Shown in pieces: positions 45,199 to 55,247 of a DNA stretch of 64,000 nucleotides. The stretch's first letter is position 1. Every line of letters starts with the position of its first letter. Source of the DNA: Streptomyces tubercidicus (GTDB lineage Bacteria; Actinomycetota; Actinomycetes; Streptomycetales; Streptomycetaceae); assembly GCF_027497495.1 (NCBI RefSeq), contig NZ_CP114205.1:496001-560000 (forward strand). Direction: 5' to 3'. The notes under the pieces were generated by a model. That model saw nothing but the letters and a program-made list of their open reading frames with translations, was not told the origin of the DNA and searched no databases. A program made the position numbers and the translations under genes.

Positions 45199-45639
45199 TC
45201 AGATGCGCGGCGGACGGGCCTCGTAGGGCGTGGAGAGCACGACCGTGGTGCGGGTCGAGACACCGGCGAGGGTCCGTATGCGGGTGAGCAGATGCTCCAG
45301 CTCCAAGGGGGTGGCGACCCGCACCTTGAGGATGTAGTTCTCATCGCCCGCGACGCTGTGGCAGGCCTCCAGCTCGGGGACCTCGGCCAGGCGGTCGGCG
45401 ATATCGTCCGGCGCGCTGGGGTCGAAGGGTTTGACCGAGATGAAGGCGGTGAGCGGCAGCCCCACCGCTTCGGGGTCCACGATGGCGGCATAGCCCCTGA
45501 TGACACCGCGCTGCTCCAGGCGGCGCACCCGTTGGTGCACCGCCGAAGTGGACAGGCCGGTGGCCTTGCCCAGGTCGGTGTAGCTCATCCGCCCGTCCTT
45601 GACGAGCAGATCCACGATTTGTCGGTCCAACTCCTCCAC
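45199..45639 (-). CDS. Lrp/AsnC-family regulator
   Basis: A 146-residue regulator with an N-terminal HTH (MEELDRQIVDLLVKDGRMSY, then DLGKATGLSTSAVHQRVRRLEQRGVI, residues 1-50) and a C-terminal RAM effector domain (SVAGDENYILKVRV near residue 95). Lrp-type proteins usually sense amino acids. The GTG start is at 45639. Confidence 0.9.
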   Translation of the reverse strand: MEELDRQIVDLLVKDGRMSYTDLGKATGLSTSAVHQRVRRLEQRGVIRGYAAIVDPEAVGLPLTAFISVKPFDPSAPDDIADRLAEVPELEACHSVAGDENYILKVRVATPLELEHLLTRIRTLAGVSTRTTVVLSTPYEARPPRI

Positions 45640-45857
45640 CCGCTCAACCTACTGCGCGCGGGCGCGTATGCGCACCGCGCGCCGGATCGTGGACCCCTTT
45701 GCGCCGGGTCGTGTGACCAATGCCACACAGGTGATCCGGTGTCGATGGGGTGCCGGCGATTATGCGTGCGGCATGAAGGGAATTGCTGCTGGTGGCCGGG
45801 ACCGCCCGTCACAGGAAGTCAGCGGTACGACTGGCCCACCCGAGGGGGATGGACATC

Positions 45858-46274
45858 ATGCGACGCCTTAAGCAGGACTCCGCTGCCGAGAACATGGACG
45901 CCCAGGAGGGCGACAGTTCCGGCATCTCCGGCGACGACGGTGCGTACGACTCTTTCGACACCTATGAGATCTACCGAGTGACCTGCCCCGACTGCCTGCA
46001 GCCGATCGCGCTGCTGGCGGACGAGGACAGACTTCCGGAGCACGCCCTGTGCGCCTCGCCGTGGAACCCGTTCGGGCTGACGGTGTGCCAGGGCTCCGGC
46101 CGGGCGGTATCCGAGGCGCCGGAGACCGAGGACACGCTGGACGCCCAGGAGCAGGACGCGGCGATGCTGCTGACGCTCCCGGAGAGCCTGGACTGGCGCC
46201 GTCAGCCGTTCTCGCACATCGGCGGACCCGGCACCCGGCCGGTCCGGGTGCCGCGGATGCGCCCGCGCGCCTGA
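45858..46274 (+). CDS. Hypothetical protein with a CPDC motif
   Basis: A 138-residue acidic protein whose family I cannot name. Residues 15-42 are Asp/Glu/Ser-rich; VTCPDCLQPIALLADEDRLPEHALCASPWNPFG (about 48-80) could be a small zinc knuckle with CPDC and one further Cys. The C-terminus contains a helix LDAQEQDAAMLLTLPESLDW and a basic end. The ATG at 45858 sits 9 bases after AGGGGG. Confidence 0.65.
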   Translation: MRRLKQDSAAENMDAQEGDSSGISGDDGAYDSFDTYEIYRVTCPDCLQPIALLADEDRLPEHALCASPWNPFGLTVCQGSGRAVSEAPETEDTLDAQEQDAAMLLTLPESLDWRRQPFSHIGGPGTRPVRVPRMRPRA

Positions 46275-46322
46275 AAAGCCTCCAGGGCCTTCAGGGCCCG
46301 CACGCTTCACGAGGGGCCGCGC

Positions 46323-47504
46323 TCACCAGTAGCGGCCCTCGATCATCGCCTCCAGCGCTTCCCGGTGGAGGATCAGCGCATCGGCGTCCTCCGGGACCGG
46401 CACCTCACCGAAGTGGACCTGGCGGTAGGCCACTCGCAGCATCACGATGGCGTGCCGCAGGGCCGCGTAGAGGGTGTGGAAGTCCATTTCGCGGGGCGGG
46501 TGTCCGGTGAGAGCGGCATAGCGGCTCTCGACACGGTCGCGGGTCAGAAGGCCGGGCAGTCCCCGTTGGCCGCCGGCTTCGGCGAGGTCCTGGAAGAAGC
46601 GGTGGAGATAGACCAGCCAGCCCAGGTCGAGTTCGCGGGGCCCGAGGGCGGCCATCTCCCAGTCGAGGACGGCGGCCGGTTCGAATCCGTCGTAGACGAT
46701 ATTGCCGATCCGGGCGTCGCCCCAGCTCAGCACGGTCTCGCCGGGGTCTGACGGCCAGTGGTCGGCCAGCCGGGCGAAGCCGCGCTCGATGAGCGGGGAG
46801 CGCGGGCGGCCGTCAACGACCCAGGTGTAGTAGGCGCGTTGGGCCTCGACATGACGGTGCAGCGCGCTTCCGGTGCCGGGGGTGGCGAGGAAGTCGGCCT
46901 CGGCGGGCGGGACTTGGTCGTGCAGCCTGGCGAGGACCGAGACGCTGGCGGCTTCCAGGTGGTCGCGCTGGGCGTCGGTGGCACCGTGGAGCCAATTCCC
47001 CTCGTACGTATAGGGCATGACGTCCGGTGGGACGCGGCCCTCGGCGCGGGCCATGACGAAGAACGGTGCGCCGAGGTGTGCCGGGTCCTCCTCCAGCCAG
47101 AAGGTGCGCGGCACCGGGAGGTCGGTGCGGGCGGCGACCAGGCGCATGGTGCGGTACTGGCGGGCCATGTCGTACCGGGGGAAGACGCTGTACGCGGCGG
47201 GGTCTGCGGCGAGTCGCAGCGCGCAGGCGAGGGGCGCCGTTCCCTGGCCGGGCGTGGCCGGGAGGCCGGGCGGCGGCTCGGGGCGGTCGATGTCGAAGAG
47301 CAGTGTCTCGCTGGACATGCCGTTGGAGTCCGGGACGGTCGCGGCGACGGCGCGGGCGCCGGGCAGCCGGGTGCCGAGCCAGGCGGTGAGCCGGTGGGTG
47401 AGGGCTTCGGGGTCGCGGGTGGTGGTGCGGGGGCGGCGCCCCGCGGGCGCCCCTTCGGGGTGGTTTCCGCCGGGGGTGGCGGCGGGCGGCGGAGGCGCCG
47501 TCAT
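46323..47504 (-). CDS. Phosphotransferase (APH/choline-kinase-like) family protein
   Basis: A 393-residue kinase-fold protein of the APH group found beside acyl-CoA dehydrogenases (FadE36/ACAD10-like). Features: SNGMSSETLLFDI near residue 60, FFVMARAEGRV near 147, the catalytic-loop-like VLSWGDARIGNIVYD (about 257-271) and AAVLDWEMAALGPRELDLGWLVY (about 275-297). It presumably phosphorylates a hydroxyl group of a lipid or hydroxyacyl compound; the substrate is unknown. Its start overlaps the stop of the upstream gene (ATGA at 47501-47504). Confidence 0.82.
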   Translation of the reverse strand: MTAPPPPAATPGGNHPEGAPAGRRPRTTTRDPEALTHRLTAWLGTRLPGARAVAATVPDSNGMSSETLLFDIDRPEPPPGLPATPGQGTAPLACALRLAADPAAYSVFPRYDMARQYRTMRLVAARTDLPVPRTFWLEEDPAHLGAPFFVMARAEGRVPPDVMPYTYEGNWLHGATDAQRDHLEAASVSVLARLHDQVPPAEADFLATPGTGSALHRHVEAQRAYYTWVVDGRPRSPLIERGFARLADHWPSDPGETVLSWGDARIGNIVYDGFEPAAVLDWEMAALGPRELDLGWLVYLHRFFQDLAEAGGQRGLPGLLTRDRVESRYAALTGHPPREMDFHTLYAALRHAIVMLRVAYRQVHFGEVPVPEDADALILHREALEAMIEGRYW

Positions 47505-48634
47505 CGGCCGGCCTCCCGTGCGACGGAGTCATAGCCGGTGAAGCCGCTGGGATCGTGCCGGCCGAAGCTGCCGTGCTCGAAGATGCCGTAGCCGGTCCGG
47601 CCGTCGAGGGTGAAGCGGGCGGCGTGGTCGGTGACTCCGTAGGCGGCGAGCGGATGAGCCGCCGGGTCGGTGAGGTCGTAGCTGCGGCGGTCGGTCCAGC
47701 CGCGGCCCCGCCAGGTGCCGTGCTGCCAGTCGTCGGCGGGGGCATAGCCGGCGCCGAGGGCGAGGGGCGAGGAGGTGAGGATTTCGGCGGTGAGTTCCTG
47801 GGGTCTGCGGCCGGGGCCGGTGAGGTGGATGACGGCGCGTTCGGGGTGGCGGGTGCCGGCGCGGTAGCCGATGTCCGTATGCGGCCAGCCGAGTTGGACC
47901 TCACGGCCGTCGTCGTGGACCACGAGGGCCTCGTTCAGGGTGCGATAGCCGTCGGCGTCCTCCTGGACGATGACCATCACGAAGCGGTCATCGAAGCGCA
48001 CCGGGCACCAGACCCAGTGGAAGCCCTCGGGCCGCATCTCCTCCGCGGCCCGTCCGCCGTCCTCGCCGGGAATCGGGCGGACGCCCCAGCTGCGGTCGCG
48101 GGTGCCGGTCCACTCCCCCGCCGTGACGGCGATCTCCTGTCCGGCGACGCGGATGCGGCCGGTGCAGGTGCCCGCCTGGACGAACCGGCGGCCCTCCAGC
48201 ATCAGCCGGTCGCCGCGGTACTGGGCGTGGTGCGGCTCCCAGGTGGCGGGGAACGCCGCGTGCCAGGTCAGGTCGTAGGCCAGGCCGTCCGGGTCACCGG
48301 GGTCCGCGGCGCAGGTCAGCCGCAGGCGGGTGAGCGGTTCCTCGACGGTGATGGTGAGCGGGCCGACGGTGAGCGCGAGCCGGTCGTCGGTGAGCGCGTC
48401 GGAGGCCCGTACGGCATGGAGCCGGTCGCCGAGGCGGAGGGTGGCGTAGGCGTCGATGACACCGGTGTTGGGATAGACGCCGAGGCCGGCGATCAGCAGG
48501 GCGCGGCCGGAGTGGTCCATGACATGGAAGATGCAGCGGTCGTAGGCGTTGCGGTCGCCGGTGGCGACATGCCGCAGGGACAGCGGGACCTGGTGGATGG
48601 GGTACTCGTCGAGCGCGATGGGGCGATCGGGCAC
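47501..48634 (-). CDS. AttH/CrtC-like lipocalin-fold hypothetical protein
   Basis: A 377-residue protein rich in beta strands. Segments such as WEPHHAQYRGDRLMLEGRRF, GEWTGTRDRSWGVRPI (about 173-188) and FHWVWCPVRFDDRFVMVIVQ recall the AttH/CrtC-like double lipocalin fold. Many actinobacterial members sit beside phosphotransferase-type genes in lipid or steroid loci. The function is unknown. It is translationally coupled to the phosphotransferase gene. A palindrome upstream at 48698-48710 may control the pair. Confidence 0.65.
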   Translation of the reverse strand: MPDRPIALDEYPIHQVPLSLRHVATGDRNAYDRCIFHVMDHSGRALLIAGLGVYPNTGVIDAYATLRLGDRLHAVRASDALTDDRLALTVGPLTITVEEPLTRLRLTCAADPGDPDGLAYDLTWHAAFPATWEPHHAQYRGDRLMLEGRRFVQAGTCTGRIRVAGQEIAVTAGEWTGTRDRSWGVRPIPGEDGGRAAEEMRPEGFHWVWCPVRFDDRFVMVIVQEDADGYRTLNEALVVHDDGREVQLGWPHTDIGYRAGTRHPERAVIHLTGPGRRPQELTAEILTSSPLALGAGYAPADDWQHGTWRGRGWTDRRSYDLTDPAAHPLAAYGVTDHAARFTLDGRTGYGIFEHGSFGRHDPSGFTGYDSVAREAGR

Positions 48635-48697
48635 GGTCTCCTCCTGGGCGCGCGGGCGGCCGGGCGTCCCCCGGATACGACGCCCACGGGCAGGAGT

Positions 48698-48710
48698 TGA
48701 CGGTACGTCA
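48698..48710. promoter_or_regulatory. TGACG-N3-CGTCA palindrome, candidate operator
   Basis: TGACG and CGTCA are separated by three bases, 64 bases upstream of the AttH-like gene start. Such short palindromes are common TetR-family targets in lipid-catabolism loci. No regulator gene is adjacent. Confidence 0.45.
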
Positions 48711-48815
48711 GCTCTGAACGGACGACCAGACCCGGAGGGGAAGGTAGGGGGTGCTGGGGCCTAATGGCTATTACCGTCACTTGGTCCGTCAGGGGCTGGT
48801 GAGACACCCGGAGGG

Positions 48816-48847
48816 CGGGGCGGGCAGGGACGTCCCCGCCCGCCCCG
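48816..48847 (-). terminator. Hairpin terminator after the acyl-CoA dehydrogenase gene
   Basis: GGGGCGGGC and GCCCGCCCC form a 9-base-pair stem, continued after one mismatch by GGGAC/GTCCC. It begins 6 bases downstream of the stop codon on the minus strand. Confidence 0.85.
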
Positions 48848-48853
48848 GCCCGC

Positions 48854-50026
48854 TCAGCGCTGCTCGGGGCCCGCGAGATGGCGGGCGATGACCATCCGCT
48901 GGATCTGGTTGGTGCCCTCGACGATCTGCAGCACCTTGGCCTCCCGCATATAGCGCTCGGCCGGGAAGTCGAGGGTGTAGCCGTAGCCGCCGAGGAGCTG
49001 GACGGCGTCGGTGGTCACCCGCATCGCGGTGTCGGTGCAGAACAGCTTGGCCATCGCCGCTTCCTTGGAGAACGCCAGACCGGCGTCGCGCAGCCGGGCG
49101 GCGGTGAGGTAGAGCGCGCGGCCCGCCTCGATCTGCGTCGCCATGTCGGCGAGCATGAAGCGCAGACCCTGGAAGTCGACGATCGGGCGGCCGAATTGCC
49201 GGCGCTCGGCGGTGTACGTGAGCGCCTCGTCCAGCGCCGCCTGGGCGACGCCGATGGCGCAGGCCGCGATGCCCAGGCGCCCGGAGTCCAGGGCGGACAG
49301 GGCGATGGCGAAGCCCTGCCCCTCGTCCCCGATACGGCGGGAGTCGGGGATCTGCACGGCGTCGAAGTGCAGCTGGGCGGTCGGGGAGCCCTTCATGCCC
49401 ATCTTGCGCTCCGGTACCGCGGCGCTCAGCCCCTTGGTGTCGCCGGGCACGAGGAACGCGGTGATGCCATGGGCACCGCTGCCGCCGGTGCGGGCCAGCA
49501 CGGTGTAGAAGTCGGCCACGCCGCCGTGGGTGGTCCAGGCCTTGGTGCCCTCCAGCGTCCAGACCTCGCCGTCCCGGGTGGCCCGGGTGGTCAGGGAGGC
49601 GGCATCGGAGCCCGAGGAGGGCTCGGAGAGGCAGTAAGCACCGAGGAGTCCACCACCGAGCATGTCCGGAAGGTGTTCGGCGCGCTGCTCCTTGCTGCCG
49701 TATCCGGCAAGGGCATGACAGGCGAGAGTGTGCACGCTGACGCCGAGGCCGACGGTGAGCCGGGCGGCGGCGAGCTCCTCCAGAACCTGGAGGTACACCT
49801 CGTAGGGCTGGCCGCCACCGCCGAATTCCTCGTCGTAGGGCAGCGACAGCAGTCCGGCTTCCGACAGCAGGGTGAAGGTCGCGCGCGGGAAATGGCCGGC
49901 GTCCTCCTCCTCGGCGGCCGTCGGCCGGATTTCGCGATCGGCGAGCTCGCGTACGAGCGTCAGCAGGTCACGGGCTTCTTCGGTGGGCAGCCTGCGGTCC
50001 ACCGGCCGGGGGCCGTACTCGGTCAT
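48854..50026 (-). CDS. Acyl-CoA dehydrogenase
   Basis: A 390-residue FAD enzyme that introduces the alpha-beta double bond in acyl-CoA. Standard order: N-terminal helices (LLTLVRELADREIRPTAAEE), FAD motif AYCLSEPSSGSDAASL near 130, KAWTTHGGVADFY near 156, DSGRLGIAACAIGVAQAAL near 244 and the C-terminal QLLGGYGYTLDFPAERYMRE with the catalytic base Glu in QIVEGTNQIQR near 372. The chain-length preference is not readable. Transcribed separately from, but near, the phosphotransferase pair. Confidence 0.93.
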   Translation of the reverse strand: MTEYGPRPVDRRLPTEEARDLLTLVRELADREIRPTAAEEEDAGHFPRATFTLLSEAGLLSLPYDEEFGGGGQPYEVYLQVLEELAAARLTVGLGVSVHTLACHALAGYGSKEQRAEHLPDMLGGGLLGAYCLSEPSSGSDAASLTTRATRDGEVWTLEGTKAWTTHGGVADFYTVLARTGGSGAHGITAFLVPGDTKGLSAAVPERKMGMKGSPTAQLHFDAVQIPDSRRIGDEGQGFAIALSALDSGRLGIAACAIGVAQAALDEALTYTAERRQFGRPIVDFQGLRFMLADMATQIEAGRALYLTAARLRDAGLAFSKEAAMAKLFCTDTAMRVTTDAVQLLGGYGYTLDFPAERYMREAKVLQIVEGTNQIQRMVIARHLAGPEQR

Positions 50027-50364
50027 GGCGGCGCTCTCCTCCCTGTCGGGCGCTGCGGCGACACGCGCGGGGTGGGCGGCGGCGCCGGTTTCCGTGATGC
50101 CAGGCCGATGATCGCGTTCCGGGTCTCGGATGGCGATGACCTGCGACTGTGGCGCTAGGAGTATGCCCGATCGGCGGCTCCGCGTCACGGGTTGATCATC
50201 ACGGACTGCGGAGATCCGGCCCCCGGCACCGCAACCGCCGGGAAATTGGTCCGAACCATTGACTGACTGGTCTAGTCCTTCTACCTTCTCCCCCAACGTT
50301 CCACGCGTTCATGCCCATTCGGAACGCAGGTCAGGCTCTCCCCCTCCCCCACCGAGGAGACGAC
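50027..50364. other. Divergent intergenic region, acyl-CoA dehydrogenase/chitinase
   Basis: About 338 bases. The right part carries the chitinase promoter with its two dre-like repeats (50247-50280). The left part should contain the dehydrogenase promoter; nothing specific is recognised there. Confidence 0.5.
50247..50280 (+). promoter_or_regulatory. Paired chitinase repeats / DasR (dre) sites
   Basis: TGGTCCGAACCA (50247-50258) and TGGTCTAGTCCT (50268-50279) start 21 bases apart. The second, read as ACTGGTCTAGTCC, closely matches the DasR consensus ACTGGTCTAGACCA. Paired 12-base direct repeats are a known feature of Streptomyces chitinase promoters and mediate GlcNAc-dependent control. They lie about 85-118 bases before the start codon. 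Confidence 0.82.
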
Positions 50365-51636
<1,272 letters not shown>

Positions 51637-51845
51637 CCGCAAACGGCGCGGAGTCGGGCGGGAGGCGGCGGCCTTCCGCCCGTGCGTCGTCCGGCGCCTC
51701 CCCCTGGGCGGCCGGGGCGGGAGGCGCACGCCCGTTCGGCACCCGCTCCTCGATGGTGGCCCGGCGCGACGCACGGGTTTACTGCCCCGCCCGGTACGAG
51801 CACCATCGGCCCTACGGGGGCAGGAGCGCATCGAAGAGGTGACAC

Positions 51846-53168
51846 GTGGTCAACCCTTGGCTGGCGATGGAGACCGGAGCCGATCCGGTGGAGCGCACCC
51901 GTACGGTGCGCAGGGCCCATGCCGCCTTCCTGGCCGACGGGACCGTCGCGCCGCCGGTCCGCCGGGTGGTCGCCGACTCCTGGCGCCGTTCCGCCGACGC
52001 GCACGCGGCGGCGGACGGCGCCGCGCCCATCGATCTGGACGGGGCCACGCTCGGCGCCTACCGGGACGGGCATCCGCTGGCCCGCGTCATGCCGGTCTTC
52101 CGGGAGCTGCTGGGCAGCTTCGCGCAGGACGGTGCCCATCTGCTGGCCGTCTGCGACTCCCAGGGACGGCTGCTGTGGGTGGAGGGGCACCGCGGGGTGC
52201 GGCGCAGTGCCGAGCGGATGAACTTCGTCGTCGGCGCCCGCTGGGACGAGCGGCACGCCGGCACCAACGCCCCCGGTACCGCCCTCGCCGCCGATCACCC
52301 CGTACAGATCTTCGCCGCCGAGCACTACAACCGGCAGGTGCAGCGCTGGAGCTGCGCCGCCGCCCCGTTGCACGATCCACGGACCGGCCGGCTGCTGGGC
52401 GCGGTGGACATCACCGGCGGGGACCATGTGGCAAGCCCGCACAGCCTGGCTCTGGTGCAGGCCACCGCCCGCGCCGCGGAAGCCCATCTCGCGTCGGGCG
52501 TACCGGAGTTGGGCGTCTGCCTGTCGGCGCTCGGCCGGGACGAGGCGCTGCTGGTCATGGACGGGGAGCGGCTGCGCCTCGGCCGCCGGCACAGCGAGAT
52601 CATGCTGCTGCTGGCCCGGCATCCCGAGGGACTGACGGGCGATCAGCTCTCGGTGCTGCTGTACGGCGAGCGCGAGATGCGCCCGGTGACCCTGCGGGCC
52701 GAGCTGTCCCGTCTGCGGCAGCTCGTCGGCACGCTGCTGCACTCCCGCCCGTACCGGCTCAGCAGGCCCGTAGAGACCGATCTGAGCGCGGTCGACGATG
52801 CCCTGACGGCCGACGACATGCGCACCGCGCTGAACGTCTACCGCGGGCCGCTGCTGCCGCTGTCGGAGGCGCCCGGCGTCCAGCGGCTGCGCGGCGCGCT
52901 GGCCGACCGCATGCGCTCCGCGCTGCTCGGCGCCCGCGATCCCGGTCTGCTGCGCGAGTGGTCGCGCACCCCCTGGGGCGAGGACGACCTGGAGATCTGG
53001 GAGACCCTGGTCGACGCCCTGCCGGAGCGCTCCCCGGCCCGCAGCGCACCGCTCGCCACCGCGCACCGGCTGCGCGCGGCGTACGGCCTGACCGGCGGCC
53101 CCCCTGGTGCGGCGGGTACGCAGGACGCCGTGCGCGTCGCAACGTTCAGGCAACCTCCCCGGCTTTAG
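51846..53168 (+). CDS. GAF-domain transcriptional regulator
   Basis: A 440-residue regulator. Residues 15-60 are an N-terminal helical lead ([16 protein letters not shown]) as in AcoR-like proteins, 75-215 are a GAF sensor ([56 protein letters not shown]), and about 230-340 are a winged-helix-like region ([21 protein letters not shown]... [16 protein letters not shown]). The sigma-54 AAA domain of AcoR is absent. The gene precedes an aldehyde dehydrogenase gene by 67 bases, a common actinobacterial pair, so it probably senses an aldehyde or alcohol and activates that gene. The start is GTG 51846. Confidence 0.85.
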   Translation: MVNPWLAMETGADPVERTRTVRRAHAAFLADGTVAPPVRRVVADSWRRSADAHAAADGAAPIDLDGATLGAYRDGHPLARVMPVFRELLGSFAQDGAHLLAVCDSQGRLLWVEGHRGVRRSAERMNFVVGARWDERHAGTNAPGTALAADHPVQIFAAEHYNRQVQRWSCAAAPLHDPRTGRLLGAVDITGGDHVASPHSLALVQATARAAEAHLASGVPELGVCLSALGRDEALLVMDGERLRLGRRHSEIMLLLARHPEGLTGDQLSVLLYGEREMRPVTLRAELSRLRQLVGTLLHSRPYRLSRPVETDLSAVDDALTADDMRTALNVYRGPLLPLSEAPGVQRLRGALADRMRSALLGARDPGLLREWSRTPWGEDDLEIWETLVDALPERSPARSAPLATAHRLRAAYGLTGGPPGAAGTQDAVRVATFRQPPRL

Positions 53169-53235
53169 CCTGCGCTCAATGCCCGTCACACGGGAGTGGC
53201 GGGCACCGCGCCGAAAGCGATTGGGAGGCCGCCCC

Positions 53236-54759
53236 ATGGCCCGCTACGCCAGCCCGGGTTCCGCCGATGCCGTGATGAGCTATCTGCCCCGCTACGACCA
53301 CTGGATCGGCGGGGAGTATGTGGCGCCCGCCCTGGGCCGGTACTTCGAGAACCCGACCCCGGTCAACGGAACGCCGTTCACCGAGGTCGCCCGTGGCACC
53401 GCCGAAGACGTCGAACGCGCCCTGGACGCGGCGCATGCGGCCGCCCCCGGCTGGGCCCGCACGGCCGCCGCCGAACGCGCCACCGTCCTCAACAAGATCG
53501 CCGACCGGATGGAACAGCATCTGGAGGCCCTGGCGGTCGCGGAGAGCTGGGAGAACGGCAAGCCCGTACGGGAGTCGCTGGCGGCCGATATCCCGCTCGC
53601 CATCGACCACTTCCGCTACTTCGCGGGCGCCATCCGCGCCCAGGAGGGCTCGCTGTCGGAGATCGACGAAGACACCGTCGCCTACCACTTCCACGAGCCG
53701 CTCGGAGTGGTCGCCCAGATCATCCCCTGGAACTTCCCCATCCTGATGGCCACCTGGAAGCTCGCCCCGGCCCTGGCCGCGGGCAACGCGGTGGTCCTCA
53801 AGCCGGCCGAACAGACCCCCGCCTCGATCCACTTCTGGATGAGCCTGATCGCGGACCTGCTGCCGCCGGGCGTCGTCAACATCGTCAACGGCTTCGGCGC
53901 CGAGGCGGGCAAGCCGCTGGCCTCCAGCCCCCGGGTCGCCAAGGTCGCCTTCACCGGTGAGACCACCACCGGCCGCCTGATCATGCAGTACGCCTCCGAG
54001 CATCTGCGCCCGGTGACGCTCGAACTGGGCGGCAAAAGCCCCAACATCTTCTTCGACGACGTCTCCTCCGCCGCGGACGACTTCCACGACAAGGCCCTCG
54101 AAGGCTTCACCATGTTCGCCCTCAACCAGGGCGAGGTGTGCACCTGTCCGTCCCGGGCGCTCATCCAGCGCGGGCACTACCAGGACTTCCTGGCGGCCGG
54201 CGTGGCCCGTACGGAGAAGATCGTCCAGGGCCACCCCCTGGACACCGACACCATGATCGGCGCCCAGGCCTCCAACGACCAGCTGGAGAAAATCCTCTCC
54301 TACCTGGACATCGGCCAGAAGGAGGGCGCCCGCATCCTCACCGGCGGCTCCCGTGCCGAACTCGGCGGCGAACTGGAAGGCGGCTACTACGTCCGCCCGA
54401 CGATCTTCGAGGGCAACAACGAGATGCGGGTCTTCCAGGAGGAGATCTTCGGCCCGGTGGTGGCCGTGGCCCCCTTCAGCAACTTCGACGACGCCATCGG
54501 CATCGCCAACGACACCCTCTACGGCCTCGGCGCAGGCGTCTGGACCCGCGACGGCTCCACCGCCTACCGCGCGGGCCGCGCCATCCAGGCCGGCCGCGTA
54601 TGGACCAACTGCTACCACGCCTACCCGGCCCATGCGGCCTTCGGCGGCTACAAGCAGTCCGGGATCGGCAGGGAGAACCACAAGATGATGCTGGATCACT
54701 ATCAGCAGACGAAGAACTTGTTGGTGAGCTATTCGGCGAAGAAGCTGGGGTTCTTCTAG
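53236..54759 (+). CDS. Aldehyde dehydrogenase
   Basis: A 507-residue NAD(P)-dependent aldehyde dehydrogenase close to the acetaldehyde/AldA-type group. Catalytic Glu263 lies in [10 protein letters not shown] and the nucleophile Cys302 in [36 protein letters not shown] and the C-terminal [20 protein letters not shown] are typical. It oxidises short aldehydes to acids. The ATG at 53236 has TGGGAGG upstream. It is probably controlled by the GAF regulator directly upstream. Confidence 0.94.
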   Translation: MARYASPGSADAVMSYLPRYDHWIGGEYVAPALGRYFENPTPVNGTPFTEVARGTAEDVERALDAAHAAAPGWARTAAAERATVLNKIADRMEQHLEALAVAESWENGKPVRESLAADIPLAIDHFRYFAGAIRAQEGSLSEIDEDTVAYHFHEPLGVVAQIIPWNFPILMATWKLAPALAAGNAVVLKPAEQTPASIHFWMSLIADLLPPGVVNIVNGFGAEAGKPLASSPRVAKVAFTGETTTGRLIMQYASEHLRPVTLELGGKSPNIFFDDVSSAADDFHDKALEGFTMFALNQGEVCTCPSRALIQRGHYQDFLAAGVARTEKIVQGHPLDTDTMIGAQASNDQLEKILSYLDIGQKEGARILTGGSRAELGGELEGGYYVRPTIFEGNNEMRVFQEEIFGPVVAVAPFSNFDDAIGIANDTLYGLGAGVWTRDGSTAYRAGRAIQAGRVWTNCYHAYPAHAAFGGYKQSGIGRENHKMMLDHYQQTKNLLVSYSAKKLGFF

Positions 54760-54768
54760 AGGCAAAGA

Positions 54769-54808
54769 AAGGGCGCCTGACCAGGGCAGATGCCCGGCAG
54801 GCGCCCTT
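54769..54808 (+). terminator. Hairpin terminator of the aldehyde dehydrogenase gene
   Basis: AAGGGCGCCTG (54769-54779) pairs with CAGGCGCCCTT (54798-54808), starting 9 bases after the stop. A similar hairpin at 61122-61159 lies at the other side of the island. Confidence 0.85.
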
Positions 54809-54919
54809 GTCGGGATACGCCTGGGCCGCGAGACGAAATTTAGCCTTACTCCCGATTCCTCCCGCCCTTAGCCCATGTCTGACCAGCTGTTCCGGGGCAT
54901 TTCCGGGCCAGGTGCGCCC

Positions 54920-55113
54920 TTAGGCACCCGCTGGCGCGTCCTCGTACTCGTCCCACCGCTGCATGGAGTCCTCGATCAGGCGGTTCGCGTGATGGCGTGC
55001 TTCGGCGAGGAACTTGGCGTAGTAGCGGAAAAAACCTGGATGCTCTGCCCGGCTCTACGCGCGCACTCGGCCGGGTCGACCCCGGAGGCAGCGTTGTACT
55101 TGCGATCGCGGCT
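54920..55113 (-). pseudogene. C-terminal remnant of a tyrosine integrase
   Basis: Two minus-strand frames join at a run of six A (55029-55034). The first reads ASGVDPAECARRAGQSIQVF, the second RYYAKFLAEARHHANRLIED then SMQRWDEYEDAPAGA and a stop. Together they match the C-terminal pattern of actinobacterial phage or ICE integrases (ARRAGxSxxVL..YAKxL......NxxIE), with the catalytic Tyr region in RYYAK. The rest of the gene, including the Arg-His-Arg boxes, is missing upstream. This is a scar of an integrated element next to the peptide locus. Confidence 0.65.
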
Positions 55114-55247
55114 GCCATCTCCAGCTTGAGCGTGCGGTGTTCCCATCACCCGTTCGTCAGGCTGCACGACGGCGGCCGTCCGGGCTTACCAAGAGGACGT
55201 CGGGGCGGCATGGCTCGGCCAACGCCCTTGCCGCTGTCATTCCCTGG

